In this document: one piece after another, positions 49,089-58,431 of the stretch
Layout: each line of letters begins with the position of its first letter
Numbering within the stretch: the first letter of the stretch is position 1
Position numbers and translations under genes: made by a program
Notes under the pieces: model-generated
Seen by the model: the letters and a program-made list of their open reading frames with translations, nothing else
Told to the model about the DNA's origin: nothing
Databases searched by the model: none
NCBI GenBank assembly: GCA_963767835.1
Contig: CAVYFY010000001.1
Location: 372,001-436,000 of the forward strand
Length of the DNA: 64,000 nucleotides
Source: SIAQ01 sp963767835
Lineage (GTDB): Bacteria > Planctomycetota > Planctomycetia > Gemmatales > Gemmataceae
Direction: 5' to 3'

Positions 49089-49922
49089 TTACAGCACCCC
49101 GACTCGCCGCTTGAATTGATAGAACCAATCGAGGCAACCAGATAGGTACATTTCCAAATACCCCAGCGAACGAAAATACGGCATCGCCTCGCGCGGCAAA
49201 ATCTGGCCGCGAACGCTCGGCTCGGCGAATCCGCCATACGCCGAAAAGCAGGCTTCATAGCCGAGCGAGCGCGCCAGCGGCAGATATTCGGGTCGAAAAT
49301 TGTTGCGCCCGCCGAATGGATACGCGAGATAGCGCACGGGACACTGCAGCGTGTTTTCGAGCATTTTTTTCGAATCGGCCAATTCCGTCCGCGCCTCATC
49401 CGGCGAAATGGCTCCAAGATCGGGATGGCTGACGGTGTGCGATTCGATGTCGTGCCCCAGTTGCTGCATCTCGCGCACATCGTCCCAGGTCAGGTTCGCC
49501 ATCCGCTTCAGGCCGAAGTCCCAGGGGAAGACCTGATCGGTGCCGACGTATTTCGTGGGAATGAAAAAAGTCGCCGGCAAACCGTGCTCGGCCAGGACGT
49601 GGGCGGCGAACAGGTTGTCGCGATAGCAATCGTCGAAGGTGATCGCCACGGTGCGCAACGGCGGCGTCTCTCCGGCGGACAGAATTCGGCACAATTCGCT
49701 GAGCCGAACCACGTGAAAGCGATCTCGCATGAGAGCGCAAAAGCCGCGAAACCAGGCGGTGGAGACGGTCAGGCCGTCCACGGGAATCTCATCGGTGACT
49801 CGATGGAAGAGCACGACGGACATGAAACGCCGGCCCGACCAGTAGGCGAGCCGCTCCTGGGCTCCCATCAGCCCGGAGTATTTGTACACGGCACAGAACG
49901 TGGATTTCGTCAAGGAATTCAT
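49089..49922 (-). CDS. Polysaccharide deacetylase (NodB-type)
   Basis: The 277-residue protein has the NodB motifs: VAITFDDCYRDN (Asp97/Asp98 region) and SHTVSHPDLG (His162, His166), with ATFFIPTKYVG between. These bind the metal and the acetyl group in sugar deacetylation. Later PVRYLAYPFGGRNNF fits the family. Start ATG 49922. It lies beside an NAD-dependent epimerase (divergent) and may help build or trim an envelope polysaccharide. No signal peptide is obvious, so it may act on a lipid-linked sugar inside the cell. Confidence 0.85.
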   Translation of the reverse strand: MNSLTKSTFCAVYKYSGLMGAQERLAYWSGRRFMSVVLFHRVTDEIPVDGLTVSTAWFRGFCALMRDRFHVVRLSELCRILSAGETPPLRTVAITFDDCYRDNLFAAHVLAEHGLPATFFIPTKYVGTDQVFPWDFGLKRMANLTWDDVREMQQLGHDIESHTVSHPDLGAISPDEARTELADSKKMLENTLQCPVRYLAYPFGGRNNFRPEYLPLARSLGYEACFSAYGGFAEPSVRGQILPREAMPYFRSLGYLEMYLSGCLDWFYQFKRRVGVL

Positions 49923-50016
49923 AGTGTTTATTGTCCGCCCAATCAGTGGCGCATGGCGGTTCCGTCACTAGAATATAGGTCACGCATCGGGTCATGCCAA
50001 ATTTCGGAGGCTCAAC

Positions 50017-50937
50017 GTGAGGCGATGTCTCGTCACCGGCGGCGCGGGCTTTATCGGCTCCCATCTCGTGGATGCGCTGCTGGCTCAGGGTCAGGCGGTG
50101 CGCGTCCTGGATGATTTCAGCACCGGCAAAACCGCGAACCTGGCCGGCGCCGCCGAACTGATCCGCGGCAGCGTTACCGATCTCGACGTCGTTAAGAAAG
50201 CGGTCGAAGATTGCGAAGTCGTTTACCACCTTGCCGCCGTCGCATCGGTGACCAAAAGCGTGGAGACGCCCGGCCTATCGCATGCGGTGTGCGCCACTGG
50301 AACGCTGAACGTACTGGACGCCGCCCGGCAACTGGGCGTGCGCCGCGTCGTCTATGCGGCAAGTTCCAGCGCGTACGGCGATCAGCCGGGCGATTCACGC
50401 AGCGAGACCGATCCGCTGATCCCCCTTTCTCCCTACGCCGCCGCCAAGCTCGCCGGCGAACATTATTGCACCGCCTTCACGAGCGTTTACGGTCTGGAAA
50501 CCGTGCGCCTGCGTTTCTTCAATGTCTTCGGCCCGCGTCAGGACGCCAGCAGCCCGTATTCCGGCGTCATCGCCATCTTCATCAACTTGATGGCCCAGGG
50601 CAAAACGCCGACCATCTTCGGCGACGGCAAGCAAGCACGCGATTTCGTTTATATCGACAACGTCGTGCAAGCGCTCCGCCTCGCCGCCGACGCCAAACCC
50701 GCCAACGGCAACGTCTACAACATCGGCTCGGGCCAAAGCACCAGCATCCTCACGCTCGTGCAGAATTTGAACGAGTTGGTCGGCACGCGCATCGAACCGA
50801 TCCATCAGCCGCCGCGCGCCGGCGACGTGCGCATGTCGCTGGCGAGCATCGCCCGGGCTCAAGGCGAGCTCAGTTATCGGCCGACGGTGTCATTTCGACA
50901 GGGCTTGGCGAAGACGATTGAGGAGCCGCGCACTTAG
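50017..50937 (+). CDS. NAD-dependent sugar epimerase/dehydratase
   Basis: The 306-residue protein has the extended SDR pattern: VTGGAGFIGSHL (6-17) for NAD, an SSSAYG segment, and the catalytic SPYAAAKLAGEHY (Tyr140, Lys144). The segments LRFFNVFGPRQD and FGDGKQARDFVYIDNVV are typical of UDP-sugar 4-epimerases (GalE/WbpP). The GTG start at 50017 has CGGAGG six bases before. It is likely part of a glycan-precursor pathway with the adjacent deacetylase. The last codons lie in an inverted repeat. Confidence 0.9.
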   Translation: MRRCLVTGGAGFIGSHLVDALLAQGQAVRVLDDFSTGKTANLAGAAELIRGSVTDLDVVKKAVEDCEVVYHLAAVASVTKSVETPGLSHAVCATGTLNVLDAARQLGVRRVVYAASSSAYGDQPGDSRSETDPLIPLSPYAAAKLAGEHYCTAFTSVYGLETVRLRFFNVFGPRQDASSPYSGVIAIFINLMAQGKTPTIFGDGKQARDFVYIDNVVQALRLAADAKPANGNVYNIGSGQSTSILTLVQNLNELVGTRIEPIHQPPRAGDVRMSLASIARAQGELSYRPTVSFRQGLAKTIEEPRT

Positions 50938-50958
50938 TAAGCGGCCACGGCAATCCGC

Positions 50959-50976
<18 letters not shown>
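50923..50976. repeat. GAGCCGCGCAC palindrome shared by two convergent gene ends
   Basis: Left arm 50923-50944 (GAGCCGCGCACTTAGTAAGC...) and right arm 50955-50976 (...CTTCGTGCGCGGCTC) are reverse complements. The epimerase stop (TAG, 50935-50937) and the stop of the deacetylase-like gene (TGA, 50959-50961) are both inside. The arms encode the final EPRT and EPRTK of the two proteins. A second copy is at 58371-58424. Confidence 0.9.
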
Positions 50977-52128
<1,152 letters not shown>

Positions 52129-52160
52129 GCGATCTAACCCTTATACCGATTCCCTAGCCC

Positions 52161-52865
52161 CTATTTCTTTTTCTTGTTGAACTCCGCGATGATCTTGGCC
52201 GGGTTTTCGTTGAAGGCGTCGCGGCAGCCGGTGCAGCAGACGTAGTAGGTTGTGCCCATGTAGGTGACTGGAATCGTGCCCACGCCGCCGGTGACGACGC
52301 ATTTGGGCTTCTTGCCGCCCGCTTCGACGCCGAAGGTGACGCCTTCGCGGGTGTAGCCGACCTTCAGTTTTTCCTTCCAGAGCGTACGGCCATCGGGCTT
52401 GATCGACATCAGGAAGTTGAGGCGATCGCCGTTGGCGACGAGGGTCATTTCGATTTTTTCGGTGTCGCTGGTGTCGGGATTGACGCGTTCGACGATGAGG
52501 TAATCCTTTTTCTTGAGGGCGCCTTCATAGACGGCTTTCTTGCCGTCGGTGTCGGTGAGCGTGAGCTGATACTTCGATTTGTCGGCGAGATAGCGGACCT
52601 CGCCGCCCTTGTAGGCCTTGCTTTTTTCGAGCTCGAACGTCATCCAGCGGTCCTTGTCCTTGAAGCGCCAGCCCCAGCTCGATTTCTCGGTCCAGAAGCC
52701 CTTGACCTTGTCGTCGGCCGTCCCCTTCCAGCCGCCGATGAATTCTTGCAGGGCCGTCAGCCCGACTTTTTCGTCATCGTCATCCTTGCTTTTCTTGCCG
52801 GCGTCGGCCATCGGCAGCAAGGCGCCCAGGGACAGGATCAACGCGGCGATGAGCCAATTTCGCAT
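52161..52865 (-). CDS. Secreted protein with lipocalin-like region and YHS-type end
   Basis: The 234-residue protein has a signal peptide (about 1-22), a domain (about 35-180) with alternating strands such as EFIGGWKGTADDKVKGFW, and a C-terminal metal-type motif PKCVVTGG...YVCCTGCRDAFNENPAKI (Cys189, Cys210, Cys211, Cys214). That motif resembles a YHS/TRASH domain. This kind of domain binds copper or other metals in some proteins; the metal is unknown here. The gene is upstream of the 50959-52128 gene on the same strand. Confidence 0.72.
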   Translation of the reverse strand: MRNWLIAALILSLGALLPMADAGKKSKDDDDEKVGLTALQEFIGGWKGTADDKVKGFWTEKSSWGWRFKDKDRWMTFELEKSKAYKGGEVRYLADKSKYQLTLTDTDGKKAVYEGALKKKDYLIVERVNPDTSDTEKIEMTLVANGDRLNFLMSIKPDGRTLWKEKLKVGYTREGVTFGVEAGGKKPKCVVTGGVGTIPVTYMGTTYYVCCTGCRDAFNENPAKIIAEFNKKKK

Positions 52866-52883
52866 GGATAATTACTCCCAAGG

Positions 52884-53453
52884 TCACCGATCGAATTTCG
52901 CATTCACGAGCATTTTTCCCGATTTCGCGTCCAGTTGTTCGACGTATTTGCCGTGCGACTCGTTCCCGTAAACCGTGACCTTCGCGCCGTCGGTCTCGAT
53001 GTTGACTACGTTTTGATACTTTGAATGCCCCCTTGGGCCGATACCTCGCAGCCGGGATTTCCAACACTGCTTTCCCATGGAGAGGTCGATTGCCACGACC
53101 TCGCAACCGCTGCCTATGGCGTCGAATTCGGCGATGAACAGTGTGCATTGATGACGGGCGAAAACGATTCCCTGATGCCCGTCGTGTAGGTGGTACACGA
53201 GCTTCTTTTCGCCTTTGGTGCGGATGCTGATCGGCGTGTAGAATTTTTCCTCGGAGTCCGTCACGACATCATAATCGGGCAAGTGCTGCTTGATGCAATA
53301 GGCCAGCGTTGCTTTCTCATCGGACCATTGCCAAGGCGGAGGAGCGGCGGGGCCTGGCAATAACGGCAGCAGCAAATCGCCGAGCCAGAACGTCGCCGGC
53401 AGGATCAGCAATCCCGCCGCCAGAGCGCCGATTGCGAGCAGCATCTTGGACAC
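52884..53453 (-). CDS. Membrane or secreted protein of unknown function
   Basis: The 189-residue protein begins with a hydrophobic segment (about 4-34) that may be a signal or membrane anchor. A soluble part follows: KQHLPDYDVVTDSEEKFYTPISI, VVAIDLSMGKQCWKS, and KYVEQLDAKSGKMLVNAKFD, the last two resembling single PQQ-type blades. No family is certain. The start is GTG 53453, with GGGAGG ahead. It is read in the same direction as Uma2 upstream. Confidence 0.55.
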   Translation of the reverse strand: MSKMLLAIGALAAGLLILPATFWLGDLLLPLLPGPAAPPPWQWSDEKATLAYCIKQHLPDYDVVTDSEEKFYTPISIRTKGEKKLVYHLHDGHQGIVFARHQCTLFIAEFDAIGSGCEVVAIDLSMGKQCWKSRLRGIGPRGHSKYQNVVNIETDGAKVTVYGNESHGKYVEQLDAKSGKMLVNAKFDR

Positions 53454-53467
53454 GGTTGGCCTCCCAG

Positions 53468-54154
53468 CTAAGCCTTGCCGTTCTTGCGTGCTTTGGCCCG
53501 TGCTAGCTCGCGTTCCAGTTCTTCGATACGACTTTTCGCCGCGTCCAGCTCATGCAGCATCTCGCCCGGCAACGGTAGCAGCTTGCCTTGATACCAGAAT
53601 CGCACCCAGCCGTCGAGCAGCGCGACTTCGATCTCCAATTCGGGAACCTCGAACCGGCCTGCCGCATTGGGCTTCACCGCGACGTAACGGCCGTGCGCAT
53701 GGCGATAGAGCGTCAGCACTCCGTCTTCCGGATCGAAGAGCAAATAATAACGCGTCTTCAGCTCCCGAGCGTAACGGCGCATGTTGTCCTGGTAGTCCTT
53801 GCGCTTACTGCTCGCCGAGACATACTCCAGCATCCAGAACGGACGCGCACCTTCCAGCGGCACATCGTAGCTTCCCTTCGCTTCGATTTCGCCCTCGAAA
53901 ATCACCACCATGTTGTCCGGCACCACCTGTCCCATTTTGCCGCCCGGCAGCGGGTATTGCACCAGCAGTTCGTTGAAGACGTGAACATTGGGCCGCTGCG
54001 CCGTGACAAGATCGAGGCTCTCCAAGGTAATCTTTCGTTGCGTCGCGTGGGGCGTCGATTCCATGAAATGCTCCAGCGGCAGCGCGCGCAGATACGCTTC
54101 GGCTGCTTTTTGATATTTCCTGCGGAGAGCGGCTCGCGGTTCTTTGACTAGCAT
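53468..54154 (-). CDS. Uma2-family (DUF820) protein
   Basis: The 228-residue protein starts at ATG 54154. It has DNMVVIFEGEIEAKGSYDVPLEG and FWMLEYVSASSKRKDYQ, the pattern of DUF820/Uma2 proteins with a restriction-endonuclease-like fold (PD-(D/E)xK site). The C-terminus has a coiled segment (LDAAKSRIEELERELARAKARKNGKA). Such proteins are expanded in planctomycetes and cyanobacteria; most lack known substrates. A nuclease role is inferred only. Confidence 0.78.
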   Translation of the reverse strand: MLVKEPRAALRRKYQKAAEAYLRALPLEHFMESTPHATQRKITLESLDLVTAQRPNVHVFNELLVQYPLPGGKMGQVVPDNMVVIFEGEIEAKGSYDVPLEGARPFWMLEYVSASSKRKDYQDNMRRYARELKTRYYLLFDPEDGVLTLYRHAHGRYVAVKPNAAGRFEVPELEIEVALLDGWVRFWYQGKLLPLPGEMLHELDAAKSRIEELERELARAKARKNGKA

Positions 54155-54196
54155 GGTGCGTCTCCAGTTCAACGGCGACCCTAAATTACCACACGC

Positions 54197-57100
54197 TCAC
54201 GGCAAATCCAAGATGTAAACGGTGGTGTTGACGTTGGCCGTCACCACATGCTTGCTGTCGGGCGTGAAGGCGAGGTTGATGACGAGCATGCCCTGGTTTC
54301 TGCCGAGGTCCCAGCGGCGCAGCTCTTTGCCGTCCATGTTCCAGACCTTGATGATATTGTCCTCGCCGTAGGTTGCGAAGAATTTGCCGTCGGGGCTAGC
54401 CATGCAAAGAAAGACGGCGCCGTTGTGCGCCTTGACGGTTTTCAGCACCTTGCGGTCGGCAATGGTGGCGATTTTGACTTCGCCGGCCTTGCTGGTGCCG
54501 ATGAGCTTGGTATTGTCGCCGGAGATGGCGATGTCACCGAAGGCAACCTTGTCGAACAGGAACCAGTCGCCGCCCGGCATCAGATCGGCGGTCTTGTCCT
54601 TGATGTTCCAGAGCCGCACGCTGCCATCGTCGCCGCCGGTGGCGACCATCTTGCCGTTGGGGCTGACCACCACCGATCTGACGGTGCGGCCCACTTCTTT
54701 GATATCGTAGAGGAATGTGCTGTCGGCGAAATCGATCACATCAATGCGATGAACACCGCGCGTGTCGCCCTCGGGGGGCGGAATCCACACGAACAGCGTC
54801 TTGCCCGCCGGATCGAGCGCGAGATAATCCGAGCCGCCCTTTACGTTGATTACCTTGGGGCCGAACAGGACCGCCTGTTGCGGCGTGCGCACAATCTCGC
54901 GCGGCGGGGAGACGCTCCAGAAGCGAATCTCGCTTTCCTCGCCGCTGGAAATGAGCCGTTTGCTGTCGGGCGTGAAGACGAGGGCTTTCACCCAGGACGT
55001 GTGGCCCGTCAGGGTGGCGATCTCGACGCCGGTCTTGGCGTCCCACAGCTTGATGGTCTTGTCGTCCGAGCCGGTGGCGATGAATTTGCCGTCGGGGCTG
55101 ACGGCAACCGCCAGCACCGGAGCGGTGTGCTCAGCCAAGAGCGGCAACTCGCGGCTGGTGATCTCCCAGATTTTCAGGCGGCGATCCGCGCTCGAAGAGA
55201 CGACGTGGAAGCCGTCCTTGGAGAACGCGACCGATGTGACCCAATCCTTGTGGCCGCGGAAGGTCTGCACTTCCTTGCCGCCGTTGCCCTCGAGTTTCCA
55301 GAGCTTGACGAGTTGATCGGACCCGCAGGAGACGAGGTGCTGGCTGTCCTTGCGGAAGGCGACCATGCTGACCGGGCCGGCATGCCCCATCAGGCGGATC
55401 GATTCGTTTCCGGGATTGGCGAGGGGCCAAAGGATGACCGCCGTGTCCGCGCCGCAGGAGGCGAGCCATTGGCCGTCGGGGCTGTAGGCGACGCCGTTGA
55501 CGGCGACGCCGTGAGCGTTCCAGCTATGTTGGAGCTTGCCGCTGCCGGCATCGTAAAGGCGAATCGTTTGATCGACATTGGCGACCGCGATCTGCTTGGC
55601 GTTTGGGCTGAAGGCGACGCCGGCGACGATCGACGGGTTGTCGTTGATCGACAGTTTCTCCTTGCCGGTGTCGGCGTCCCAGACCTTGATGCGGCGATCG
55701 GCGCTGCCCGACACGATCCGCTTGCTGTCGAAGGAAAAATCGAGGAAGGTGATGGTCCCCTGATGTCCCTCGCAGGTGCGCAGCGGCTTGCCGTTGGCGG
55801 CGTCGAAGATGCGGATGATCTTGTCGCCGCCGGCGGAGGCGATGAGCTTGCCGTCGGGGCTGAACTGAGCGCAGGTGACCGGGGCGGTGTGATCGGTGAT
55901 GGTGAACAGGGCCTTGCCGGTTTCGCGATCCCAGACCTTGACGGTGCGGTCGGCACTGGCGGAGAGGAGGCGCGTGGCGTCGGGGCTGAAGACGGCGGTC
56001 CACACGGGGGCGTCGTGCCCTTCGAAGTCGCGCGATTGCGAGATCACATCGAAATCCCACAATCGGACGAGGAAGTCACCGGAGCAAGAAGCGAGGCGAT
56101 TGCCGTCGGGACTGAACACCAGGCCGTTGATTGGACCGCTGTGGGCGGACTTGTATTCGCCGGCCTTCTGAGCGACATTGTCGGCATCGAAGAATTGGAT
56201 ATCGCCCTGGGTCGTGCCGACGTAAAGGGTTTTGCCGTCCTTGCTGAAGACGCTGCAGGCGTACCTGGCGGGATAGGTGATTCCGCTGATGGTGGCGCGG
56301 GCGGCGCCGGCCTGGAAAGGAGCGCCGGGCGTCGGCGTCGTGTAGAGCTTGACGGCGGTGGCGCTGCAACGCGCCAGGGTCTTGTCGTCGGGGCTGAAGG
56401 CGAGGTGATAGGTGGCGCCGTTGAGATCTTGCTGCGCCCAGAAGGCGGGCTGATTGACGTTCTCGACGAAGCTCGGGTACTGCCAAAGGCGCATGTTGCC
56501 TTTGTCGTCGCCAGTGGCGAGGAGGGTGCCATCATGGCTGAGGGTGATGGCGCTGATCCTGTCGAGGAAGTCGCGCACATCGCGGACGGGCTTGCCGGTG
56601 GCGGTTTCATAAACGAACAGGCCGGTGGGTGAATTCCCAGGCACTTTTTGCTGGCCGGTGAAGAGGTGTTTGCCGTCCTTGGACAGGGCCAGCGCGGTGA
56701 CTTCCTCGCCGGCAGCCTCGATGTTCAATTTCTCCTTGCCGTTCGAGGCGTCCCAGATTTTGATATTCTTTTCGCCGCCGGCGGAGACGATGAACTTGCC
56801 GTCGGAGCTCCAGGCAAGCCCGCGCACCTTATCGGTGTGGCCGACGCAAGCGAACCGCTCATGCCCGTTGCCGAGGTCCCAGACTTTGACGAGCTTGTCG
56901 CTGCCGGCGGTTGCGAGATATTGTCCATCGGGGCTGAAGGCGACGGCCTTGATCTCGCCGCCGTGCCGCAGGCGCAGGTTGCCGATGACGCGTGAAATGT
57001 TGTCGGGCAGGCCGATCGGTTGGTACGGGAGTTGCCAGCGCGCTTGCCGGATGGCTTCGCTGGCCTGGGCCAAACGCCCGGCGGCGAGAGCGGTCTCCGA

Positions 57101-57322
57101 TTTCTTCGCCAGCTCGTCCGCCTTGTCCATGATGGCCGGCAGGAACCGCTTGGCGATCCCATCCTTCACGAGCTTGTCATGCTCCGCTCGATATTTCGCC
57201 TGCAGCGCCTTGACCTCGTCCGCCGTCGGCAGCCTGGTCGGTTGCGCACGCAAGAAGGCACTGATGGCAAACAGACCTAGCGCGATAAGGCTGGTCCGCA
57301 TGATCCACGATTTCGCTGGCAT
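54197..57322 (-). CDS. Secreted WD40-repeat protein, about 20 repeats
   Basis: The 1041-residue protein starts at ATG 57322 (MPAKSWIMRTSLIALG), eight bases from AGGAG, with a signal peptide to about residue 28. A helical region (LQAKYRAEHDKLVKDGIAK...) follows, then about 20 WD40 repeats of the form AFSPDGKxLxSxxxDxTIKVWD with GH before each. That gives roughly three seven-blade propellers. Some blades are weak (for example the ones reading FVYE or VKLYT). Such large propellers are common in planctomycetes and act as protein-binding platforms; the ligand is unknown. Confidence 0.88.
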   Translation of the reverse strand: MPAKSWIMRTSLIALGLFAISAFLRAQPTRLPTADEVKALQAKYRAEHDKLVKDGIAKRFLPAIMDKADELAKKSETALAAGRLAQASEAIRQARWQLPYQPIGLPDNISRVIGNLRLRHGGEIKAVAFSPDGQYLATAGSDKLVKVWDLGNGHERFACVGHTDKVRGLAWSSDGKFIVSAGGEKNIKIWDASNGKEKLNIEAAGEEVTALALSKDGKHLFTGQQKVPGNSPTGLFVYETATGKPVRDVRDFLDRISAITLSHDGTLLATGDDKGNMRLWQYPSFVENVNQPAFWAQQDLNGATYHLAFSPDDKTLARCSATAVKLYTTPTPGAPFQAGAARATISGITYPARYACSVFSKDGKTLYVGTTQGDIQFFDADNVAQKAGEYKSAHSGPINGLVFSPDGNRLASCSGDFLVRLWDFDVISQSRDFEGHDAPVWTAVFSPDATRLLSASADRTVKVWDRETGKALFTITDHTAPVTCAQFSPDGKLIASAGGDKIIRIFDAANGKPLRTCEGHQGTITFLDFSFDSKRIVSGSADRRIKVWDADTGKEKLSINDNPSIVAGVAFSPNAKQIAVANVDQTIRLYDAGSGKLQHSWNAHGVAVNGVAYSPDGQWLASCGADTAVILWPLANPGNESIRLMGHAGPVSMVAFRKDSQHLVSCGSDQLVKLWKLEGNGGKEVQTFRGHKDWVTSVAFSKDGFHVVSSSADRRLKIWEITSRELPLLAEHTAPVLAVAVSPDGKFIATGSDDKTIKLWDAKTGVEIATLTGHTSWVKALVFTPDSKRLISSGEESEIRFWSVSPPREIVRTPQQAVLFGPKVINVKGGSDYLALDPAGKTLFVWIPPPEGDTRGVHRIDVIDFADSTFLYDIKEVGRTVRSVVVSPNGKMVATGGDDGSVRLWNIKDKTADLMPGGDWFLFDKVAFGDIAISGDNTKLIGTSKAGEVKIATIADRKVLKTVKAHNGAVFLCMASPDGKFFATYGEDNIIKVWNMDGKELRRWDLGRNQGMLVINLAFTPDSKHVVTANVNTTVYILDLP

Positions 57323-57562
57323 GATCTGATTCTCCTGGCTCGTCGGTGGGGACGGAACGGGTGTACTCATGAGTATAATTGGGCGATCCCCGCGGGCACA
57401 AGGGGCTACCCGCAACTTTCGTGGGTTGGCGTGAACTTGGCGCAAATGCTCTGCCGCAAGCGGCGAATAAGACGTTGCCCCGCCTTGCCTGGGCAGCTAT
57501 AATGGCGTAGAGACTTTGCATCCCGATCACGTCGCAAATAGTCCCTGAATAGGAGACGATCC

Positions 57563-58282
57563 ATGCGTTACGAAATGGCTCCCCTGGCGATTGAAACCGA
57601 TCGCAGCGAACGAGCCGCATTCATTCGCCGCACCTACATGCACCTGGCGGGCGCAATCGCCGCGTTCGCCGCCCTGGAAGCGGTCATATTTGGGCTGCTG
57701 CGGCCCGCGCTCCACGACGTCATGATGGCGTATATGCAAAACCCGATCTCTCAGTTGATCGTGATCGTCGCCTTCATCGGCGTGAGCTATCTGGCCAACT
57801 ACTGGGCCTTCCGCGGCGGTTCCCCGGCGTTGCAATACGCCGGCCTGGGCCTTTATGTCGTTGCGGAAGCCATCATCTTCGTACCGCTGCTTTATATCGC
57901 AATGGAATACACGAACGGGGGATACATCCTCGTCGCCCAAGCGGGGATATTGACTCTTTGCATGCTTGCGGGCTTGACAGCGGTCGTGTTCTCCACCGGC
58001 AAGGACTTCTCGTTCTTGCGGCCGATCCTGATGATCGCGAGCTTCGTCGCTCTTGGCCTGGTCCTGTGCGCGTTTATCTTTCCCGGAGGTCTATTCTCGC
58101 TCGGATTGTGGTTCTCCGTGGCGATGATCGTCCTGGCGTCCGGTTCGATCCTTTACAACACGTCCAACATCATGCTGCATTTTCGCACGGACCAGCATGT
58201 GGCGGCTTCCTTGAGCCTGTTCGCGTCGGTGGCGATGCTGTTCTACTATATTCTGCTGGCACTGATGCAAAGCCGGCGGTAA
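57563..58282 (+). CDS. Bax inhibitor-1 (YccA/BI-1) family membrane protein
   Basis: The 239-residue protein has seven hydrophobic helices. The pattern ERAAFIRRTYMHLAGAIAAF at the start, NTSNIMLHF near the end and SLFASVAMLFYYIL in the last helix fits the bacterial BI-1/YccA family, whose members form pH-sensitive Ca2+ leak or FtsH-linked proteins. The ATG at 57563 has AGGAGACG ahead. It is followed by a clear terminator (58310-58363). Confidence 0.88.
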   Translation: MRYEMAPLAIETDRSERAAFIRRTYMHLAGAIAAFAALEAVIFGLLRPALHDVMMAYMQNPISQLIVIVAFIGVSYLANYWAFRGGSPALQYAGLGLYVVAEAIIFVPLLYIAMEYTNGGYILVAQAGILTLCMLAGLTAVVFSTGKDFSFLRPILMIASFVALGLVLCAFIFPGGLFSLGLWFSVAMIVLASGSILYNTSNIMLHFRTDQHVAASLSLFASVAMLFYYILLALMQSRR

Positions 58283-58309
58283 AGGATATTGCTCGGAAAT
58301 GAAAAGCGC

Positions 58310-58363
58310 AACGCTCGCCCGGCCTTCTTGACGAAAGCCGGACGAGCGTTTCTTTTTTTTTTG
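58310..58363 (+). terminator. Rho-independent terminator of the BI-1 gene
   Basis: A GC stem (AACGCTCG...CGAGCGTT, with GCCGG/CCGGC inner pairing) is followed by a run of about ten T residues (58352-58361). Confidence 0.88.
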
Positions 58364-58370
58364 CCCAGAA

Positions 58371-58424
58371 GAGCCGCGCACGAAGTAAGCGGGCACTTCC
58401 GACTGCTTACTTCGTGCGCGGCTC
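58371..58424. repeat. GAGCCGCGCAC palindrome, copy 2
   Basis: Left arm GAGCCGCGCACGAAGTAAGC (58371) and right arm GCTTACTTCGTGCGCGGCTC (ending 58424) are reverse complements over 20 bases. It lies between the BI-1 terminator and the convergent BBP7 gene, and matches the copy at 50923-50976. Confidence 0.9.
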
Positions 58425-58431
58425 CTTGGTC

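Noticed and set aside
47637..49145. Plus-strand open frame of about 502 codons opposite the Nramp gene.
   Set aside because: It mirrors the transporter and is rich in Gly/Arg/Asp/His without any domain.
54248..56632. Plus-strand open frame of about 794 codons inside the WD40 gene.
   Set aside because: The WD40 repeat on the other strand explains the periodic codons, and the antisense product is only a mirror of the repeats.
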